From Haliovirga abyssi (lineage in GTDB: Bacteria; Fusobacteriota; Fusobacteriia; Fusobacteriales; Haliovirgaceae), in assembly GCF_030295325.1 (NCBI RefSeq), contig NZ_AP027059.1, positions 2,166,637-2,230,636 of the forward strand: a stretch of DNA of 64,000 nucleotides, in the 5' to 3' direction. This document shows positions 59,110-64,000 of the stretch, one piece after another. A model generated the notes under the pieces. It was not told the DNA's origin. It saw only the letters and a program-made list of their open reading frames with translations, and did no database searches. Position numbers and translations under genes: made by a program. Numbering within the stretch: position 1 is the first letter of the stretch; every line of letters starts with the position of its first letter.

Positions 59110-59302
59110 CCGCAAATGCACGGGGAAAAATTAAAACATTAAAATATTAAAACATTAAAACATTAGATTCTTTAATCAACTACTCAACTACATTAAAATT
59201 CAACATATGATTACCCTATTTTATTATCGGATTCTTTTATTAATTCATTATAAAAAAACAGCGTAGCTTATTTTCATGAATAAATTTATACTTTCCTAAC
59301 AA

Positions 59303-59346
59303 ATAAAAAATGAGTCCAAACCCTAAAATAAGCTTGGACTCATATA
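59303..59346 (-). terminator. pheT terminator
   Basis: ATGAGTCCAA/TTGGACTCAT arms with a 14-nt loop, followed on the minus strand by TTTTTTATTTG. Confidence 0.9.
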
Positions 59347-59369
59347 TTTATATTTTTAAAGAACTTTTT

Positions 59370-61751
59370 CTAACTTCTTAACTTACCATTAAATCTTTTT
59401 TCTATATTTCCCAAAATCTTTTTCAAAACTTTATCTACTTCTTCATCTTTTAGTGTATCAGTTTCACTTCTAAAAGTTACACTTATTGCAATACTTTTAA
59501 ATCCTTTTTCTACTTGTTCTCCTTTATATACATCAAATAGCTCAACTTTTTCTACTATTTTTCCACCTTTTTCTATAACTTTTAATAAATCTCCAACTAA
59601 AACATCTTCTGGTGCAACAATTGCTAAATCTCTTTGAATAGCTGGATATTTAACTATTTTTTTATATCCCGTTTTTTTCTTAGAATATTTTTCTATCTTT
59701 TCAATATCAAATTCTGCTATATATACTCTTTCTTTTATTCCCATATTCTCAAGCACATTAATATGAATTTCTCCATAACTTCCAATTAAATCTCTTCCTA
59801 CATATAAATCTACACTTCTACCTGGATGAAACATTTTAGATTCACTTCTTTTTAATGTATAATTTTTAAAATTTAGTATCTCAAAGAATGATTCTACATA
59901 TCCTTTTAAATCATAAAAATCATAATTATTAGGCTTTGCATCCCATAAATTTTTATTATTTTTTCCAGATAATGCTACTCCAAATTTTAATGTTTCTATA
60001 GGTAATTTTTCTTCAGATTTAAAAAATAGTTTGCTTACTTCAAATATTTTTAAATCCGAAATATTTCTATTTAAATTATCTTTTATATTTGTTAAAAAAC
60101 TATATGCAAGTGTTGGTCTAAGTATTGCCATATCTTCATTAATAGGATTTTTAATTTTTACAGTTTCAGCTTCATTGTATATTTTATTTAATCCAGCTTC
60201 AGGGATAAAGCTATAATTTATAACTTCTTGAAGCCCTATTTCACTTAAATATTTTTTATATTTCATAGCTAAAGCTATATTTGAATCTATTTTTCCTGGC
60301 TTAATATTTTCTGTTGGCATAATAGATTGTATATTCTCAAATCCATAAATTCTCAATACTTCTTCATATAAATCTGCAGCTCTTTCCAGATCTCCTCTAA
60401 ATGATGTTGGAATTACTTTTAAATCATCTCCTAAATCTTCAACTTCTAATTCTAAATTTTTAAGTATTTCTACAATTCTGCTTTTTTCTATATCTTTTCC
60501 TAAAAATTTAGATAATTTATTTATATTTAACATAATTTCTTTTGTTTCAGGTTTTTCTATATATTTATCAACTATTCCTTGTACAATCTCTCCACCTGCT
60601 ACACTTTGGATTAATTGTGCTGCCCTTTTAGCTACAGTTTCTGTATCTTCTATATCAATTCCTCTTTCATATCTATATGAAGCATCACTTGCTAATCCCA
60701 ATTTTTTAGATGTTTTTCTTATATTTTCTGGTTTGAAATAAGCAATTTCTATAAGCAAATCTTTTGTTTCATTTGTAATTTCTGAATTTAATCCACCCAT
60801 AACACCTGCTATTGCAACAGCTTTTTTAGTATCTGCAATAACTAACATAGACGAATCTAATTCTCTTTCTACATTATCAAGTGTAACTATTTTTTCATTT
60901 TCATTAGCAGCTCTAACTACTATTTTTTTCCCTTCTATTTTATCATAATCGAAAGCATGTATAGGATGCCCATATTCCATTAAAATATAATTACTAACAT
61001 CTACTACATTATTTATACTTCTAATTCCAATTGCATTTAATCTTTTTTTCAACCAGTTTGGCGATTCACCTATTTTTACATCTTTTATAACACAAGCTGC
61101 ATATCTTTTACATTTTTCACTGTCTACAATATCTACATCAATATAATCAGATGCTTTTTCAGAATTTTCTTCTATTTTTATTTCAGGATATTTTACTTTT
61201 CTTCCATAATATGCACCTAATTCTCTTGCTATTCCAATATGTGATAGACAATCTGGTCTATTTGGTGTTATTTCAAGCTCAAAAACTATATCATTTTCTT
61301 TTAAATGCTCTTTCAAATTTTCTCCAACTTTTGCATTTTCTTCTAATATCATTATTCCTTCATGAGATTCAGATAATCCAAGCTCTTTTTCAGAACATAA
61401 CATCCCCTCTGATTCCACTCCTCTTATTTTAGCTTTTTTTATCTTAAACTCTCCAGGTAAAATAGCTCCAACTTTTGCAACTGCAACTTTATCCCCATTT
61501 TTATGATTTTTAGCTCCACATATAATTGGCAAAATCTTATCTCCTACATCAACTTTACAATAAGTTAATTTTTCAGAATCAGGATGTTTTGTAAGCTCAA
61601 CTATTTTTCCTACAACGACATTATCTAAAAATTTTCCTTGCTCTTCAATAGCTTCAACCTCTTGTCCTATCATAGTTAAAGCATTTTCAAGCTCCATTAT
61701 ATTTTCATTTATATCTATATACTGACTTAACCATTCTAACGATATTAACAT
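59370..61751 (-). CDS. pheT: Phenylalanyl-tRNA synthetase, beta subunit
   Basis: 793 residues, the normal length. N-terminal OB-fold tRNA-binding domain (about 40-150, KVGAILPGEFKIKKAKIRGVESEGMLCS in parts: KVGAILPGEFKIK, GVESEGMLCSEKELG), B3/B4 editing region with ISLNP-like HAFDYDK, B5 domain, and the FDX-ACB anticodon-binding domain at the C-terminus (VKYPAIQRDLAIV). With PheS it forms the alpha2beta2 synthetase that charges tRNA-Phe. The start is the ATG at 61751, after GGGAGGAACACA; a further in-frame stretch to 61859 has no ribosome-binding site. A 154-bp gap separates it from pheS. Confidence 0.95.
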   Translation of the reverse strand: MLISLEWLSQYIDINENIMELENALTMIGQEVEAIEEQGKFLDNVVVGKIVELTKHPDSEKLTYCKVDVGDKILPIICGAKNHKNGDKVAVAKVGAILPGEFKIKKAKIRGVESEGMLCSEKELGLSESHEGIMILEENAKVGENLKEHLKENDIVFELEITPNRPDCLSHIGIARELGAYYGRKVKYPEIKIEENSEKASDYIDVDIVDSEKCKRYAACVIKDVKIGESPNWLKKRLNAIGIRSINNVVDVSNYILMEYGHPIHAFDYDKIEGKKIVVRAANENEKIVTLDNVERELDSSMLVIADTKKAVAIAGVMGGLNSEITNETKDLLIEIAYFKPENIRKTSKKLGLASDASYRYERGIDIEDTETVAKRAAQLIQSVAGGEIVQGIVDKYIEKPETKEIMLNINKLSKFLGKDIEKSRIVEILKNLELEVEDLGDDLKVIPTSFRGDLERAADLYEEVLRIYGFENIQSIMPTENIKPGKIDSNIALAMKYKKYLSEIGLQEVINYSFIPEAGLNKIYNEAETVKIKNPINEDMAILRPTLAYSFLTNIKDNLNRNISDLKIFEVSKLFFKSEEKLPIETLKFGVALSGKNNKNLWDAKPNNYDFYDLKGYVESFFEILNFKNYTLKRSESKMFHPGRSVDLYVGRDLIGSYGEIHINVLENMGIKERVYIAEFDIEKIEKYSKKKTGYKKIVKYPAIQRDLAIVAPEDVLVGDLLKVIEKGGKIVEKVELFDVYKGEQVEKGFKSIAISVTFRSETDTLKDEEVDKVLKKILGNIEKRFNGKLRS

Positions 61752-61905
61752 TGTGTTCCTCCCTATTATAATTAAATATTCCTGTGCTATTTCTTTCTCT
61801 CTGTTTAATACACGTATATTTTTTATTTTTACCCCCTCATGAATTGTCCTTACAGACATCTCACAAAAGATAACATTAACCCGTTCGCTCCTACATGTTC
61901 TCTCT

Positions 61906-62922
61906 CTATTTAAATTGTCTCAAAAATCTCATATCATTTTCGAAAAATGCTCTCAAATCATCTATTCCTTTTCTAAGCATTGCCACTCTTTCTATTCCTA
62001 CTCCAAAAGCAAATCCACTATATTTTGTCGAATCATATCCTACTTCTTCTAATACTTTCGGGTCTACCATTCCACACCCCATTATTTCTAACCATCCACT
62101 TCCTTTACATACTCTGCAACCTTTTCCGCCACAAACTACACATTCTACATCCATCTCTGCTGATGGTTCTGTAAATGGGAAAAAATGTGGTCTAAATCTT
62201 GTTTTTCTTTCTCCAAATGCTCTAATTACAAACTCTTCTAATATAGCTTTTAAATTTGCAAACGAGATATTTTCTCCAACCATTAATCCTTCCATTTGAT
62301 GAAACATTGGTGTATGTGAAATATCATAATCAGAACGATAAACTTTACCTGGACATATCATTCTAAGCGGTGGTTTATGTTCTTTCATATATCTTATTTG
62401 TACAGGTGATGTTTGAGTCCTAAGTACCACATCATCCTCTATATAAAATGTGTCTTGCAAATCTCTTGACGGATGAGTTTCTGGAATATTTAATGCTGTA
62501 AAATTATAATAATCTAATTCTACTTCTGGTCCATCAGAAATATCAAATCCCATTTCTATAAATATTTCTTTTAAAAATTCTGTAGTTTCAGTTATAGGAT
62601 GTAATCTACCAGCTGCAACTTTTTTCCCAGGTAATGTTATGTCTATAACCTCTTTTTTTAACTTTTCTTCTTTTTCTTTTTCTTTTAATATGTTAAATTT
62701 TTCTTCTAATTTTCCATTCAAAAAATTTCTTGTTTCATTTACTATTTGACCTATAATTGGCCTATCTTCTTTTGATACTTCTTTCATCCCTTTTAATATT
62801 TGAGTAAATTCACCTTTTTTCCCCATTAGTTTAATTTTAATATCTTCAAATTCTTTTAAATTAGCTATTTTTTCAATATTATCTTTTGCTTTTTCTTTTA
62901 ACTCGATTATTTTCTCTTTCAT
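61906..62922 (-). CDS. pheS: Phenylalanyl-tRNA synthetase, alpha subunit
   Basis: 338 residues, the usual length. An N-terminal coiled coil (about 1-90) binds tRNA-Phe; the catalytic domain has motif 2 (HPSRDLQDTFYI and VLRTQTSPVQIRYM) and motif 3 (GFAFGVGIERVAML). The CVVCGGKGCRVCKGSGWLEI stretch is a cysteine-rich form of the segment before motif 3 that occurs in some bacterial PheS proteins. The start follows AGGAGG. It has only 35 bp to the upstream nuclease gene, so a T-box leader is absent and regulation probably comes from further upstream. Confidence 0.95.
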   Translation of the reverse strand: MKEKIIELKEKAKDNIEKIANLKEFEDIKIKLMGKKGEFTQILKGMKEVSKEDRPIIGQIVNETRNFLNGKLEEKFNILKEKEKEEKLKKEVIDITLPGKKVAAGRLHPITETTEFLKEIFIEMGFDISDGPEVELDYYNFTALNIPETHPSRDLQDTFYIEDDVVLRTQTSPVQIRYMKEHKPPLRMICPGKVYRSDYDISHTPMFHQMEGLMVGENISFANLKAILEEFVIRAFGERKTRFRPHFFPFTEPSAEMDVECVVCGGKGCRVCKGSGWLEIMGCGMVDPKVLEEVGYDSTKYSGFAFGVGIERVAMLRKGIDDLRAFFENDMRFLRQFK

Positions 62923-62957
62923 CTTTCCTCCTGTTTTTTATAATTCAATGTTTTTGA

Positions 62958-63968
62958 TTATTTTTCTATATTCTTGATTAACTTTTCTATATTTTCCAAT
63001 TTATCCTCTTTTCTTATTGCATTTTTTACTTTTTCTAATTTTTCTATATTTTCTATTTGAGTTATATTTTTCATTAATTTTAATCCAGATTTTCCAAATT
63101 TTATATCTAATGCTAATTCTATTCCTTCTATCATTCCTTCTTTTTTCCCTTCTGTTCTTCCTTCTTTTTTCCCTTCTTCTCTTCCTTTATATAACCATAT
63201 GTTTTTTGACTTCTCTATTCTTTTTTCTACTAATCTTTCTGCTGTCGTCATGGCAATCTTACCTCCCTCTTCTGACACATTTTCTTTAATTAATTCTATT
63301 AATTTCTTATCATCTATTTCCGTAGTATTTAATAAATATATTGTTATACTCTTTATTGCATCTATATTTGAATTCGACAATAATTTCAATATAGTTGGTA
63401 ACTCAATTAATAAATCACTACTATAAATATACTTCAATAATTTCATCATAGCTTTTAATTCTGAAACCCCAACTATCTCACTGTCTTTATATTTACTTAA
63501 ATCATATAGCATATATTGAAAATCAGGTATATATTTTTTTAATTTATCATCTTTTAACTTTAACATATCAGAAAATTTTTCTTCTATATTCCAAACTTTT
63601 TTCCCATGATATATTACCAACGGTAATATTATTGGTAATTTCTCTTTCTGTTTCATTTTACTTTTCCAAATTTTCAACATATATTCTAATAATTGTAACA
63701 TTATAAGTTTATCGGGATAACTTTTATGCTCAAATAAAAAGTAAATATAACTTTCTTCTCCTGATATTTTTACTTTATATAATAAATCTGTAAAATATTC
63801 TTGAAGTTCTTCTGTTACATAACTATCCTTCTCTATTTCCAATTCCTCCAAATTTATAAGCTCATATATGTCCTTCCCTAAATAATTTTCTAAAAAACTC
63901 TTAGCATTATCTTTTTTTGTCAATATCTCTTTTACATACTTATCATGTGGATTTACTAATTTCCCCAT
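62958..63968 (-). CDS. Rpn-family PD-(D/E)XK nuclease (recombination-promoting)
   Basis: 336 residues. The N-terminus NPHDKYVKEILTKKDNAKSFL is characteristic of Rpn/transposase-31 proteins. The nuclease core is YFTDLLYKVKI (Asp) and YIYFLFEHKSYPDK (E-x-K), followed by LPLVIYHGKKVW. The C-terminal region carries a GREEGKKEGRTEGKKEGMIEG low-complexity stretch (in parts: GREEGKKEG, RTEGKKEGMIEG), a frequent variable linker, and a short coiled tail. The family promotes DNA recombination and is often multi-copy. The start follows AGGTGAAAA. Confidence 0.85.
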   Translation of the reverse strand: MGKLVNPHDKYVKEILTKKDNAKSFLENYLGKDIYELINLEELEIEKDSYVTEELQEYFTDLLYKVKISGEESYIYFLFEHKSYPDKLIMLQLLEYMLKIWKSKMKQKEKLPIILPLVIYHGKKVWNIEEKFSDMLKLKDDKLKKYIPDFQYMLYDLSKYKDSEIVGVSELKAMMKLLKYIYSSDLLIELPTILKLLSNSNIDAIKSITIYLLNTTEIDDKKLIELIKENVSEEGGKIAMTTAERLVEKRIEKSKNIWLYKGREEGKKEGRTEGKKEGMIEGIELALDIKFGKSGLKLMKNITQIENIEKLEKVKNAIRKEDKLENIEKLIKNIEK

Positions 63969-64000
63969 TTTTCACCTGCTTTATAATAATTTTTTTACTT

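Larger units (their letters stand above)
58881..59369. other. Intergenic region between the K+ channel gene and pheT
   Basis: No gene. Holds a palindromic repeat (59006-59109) and the pheT terminator; the rest is AT-rich, including three successive ATTAAAACATTAAAA-like copies near 59130-59165. Confidence 0.6.

Noticed and set aside
61752-61859. N-terminal extension of PheT
   Set aside because: No ribosome-binding site; the internal start after GGGAGG gives the normal family length.
1-64000. tRNA or rRNA genes
   Set aside because: No cloverleaf-like GC-rich segments with TTCGA-type arms or rRNA motifs were recognised; apart from the listed repeats, the FMN aptamer and terminators, GC-rich islands are lacking.

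Overview
The window is very AT-rich, with strong GGAGG/AGGTGA-type ribosome-binding sites, TTGACA/TATAAT promoters and many strong hairpin terminators. The gene set mixes Gram-negative envelope features (outer-membrane porin, RND/MMPL pump, LolA-like protein, secreted proteins without cell-wall anchors) with Clostridia-like features (HemZ, LytTR-DUF3021, FMN riboswitch-ribBA, [FeFe]-hydrogenase maturase). This combination fits a free-living anaerobic fermenter of the Fusobacteriota. That placement is inference from gene families; no rRNA or tRNA is present to confirm it.

Layout. 0-2.4 kb: start of hydE (runs off the left edge), a 2[4Fe-4S] ferredoxin and hemZ. 2.4-3.9 kb: a complete IS3-type element inserted in the loop of a terminator. 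4-23 kb: a starch/alpha-glucan and surface-protein region with a secreted GH13 amylase, a divergent secreted GH57 enzyme sharing the same starch-binding-like modules, a 2701-residue double-vWA surface protein with a small membrane partner, D-lactate dehydrogenase and malQ. 23-33 kb: a barrel-like protein, a methyltransferase, LytTR-DUF3021, a CZB chemoreceptor, a CmpB-HD fusion and a large lipoprotein. 33.5-37.4 kb: a NarL-type regulator between two paralogous sensors, one lacking its phospho-acceptor His and its ATPase domain. 37.4-39.6 kb: ribBA under an FMN riboswitch, and yjdM. 39.9-50 kb: porin/LolA-like/MMPL export operon, Crp regulator, secreted basic protein, NtrC-type two-component pair, an element-interrupted NapH-like Fe-S membrane protein and a DxNxDG-repeat secreted protein. 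50.5-52.5 kb: cytoplasmic GH13 amylase next to a TetR regulator, with matching operators. 52.7-64 kb: MFS exporter, dTMP-kinase-like gene, CoA-disulfide-reductase-like flavoprotein, DUF2161 protein, K+ channel, pheST and an Rpn-type nuclease.

How the genes fit together. Extracellular starch would be cut by the GH13 and GH57 enzymes, and the oligosaccharides processed inside by MalQ and the TetR-linked amylase. LdhA would regenerate NAD+, with the ferredoxin and HydE pointing to hydrogenase metabolism.

The most distinctive feature is a family of ~100-bp palindromic MITE-like elements (family A; termini GGAACG...CGTTCC/CATTCC) with 3-bp target duplications. The copies include a nested pair, 43-bp and 24-bp internally shortened copies that keep their duplications, one at the stop codon of a response regulator and one splitting the NapH-like gene; removing that copy plus one TTA restores a 219-codon frame exactly. 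A second palindromic family (B, ~119 bp) has two nearly identical copies, and several other long palindromic intergenic repeats are present. No CRISPR array, rRNA, tRNA, prophage or replication origin was seen.
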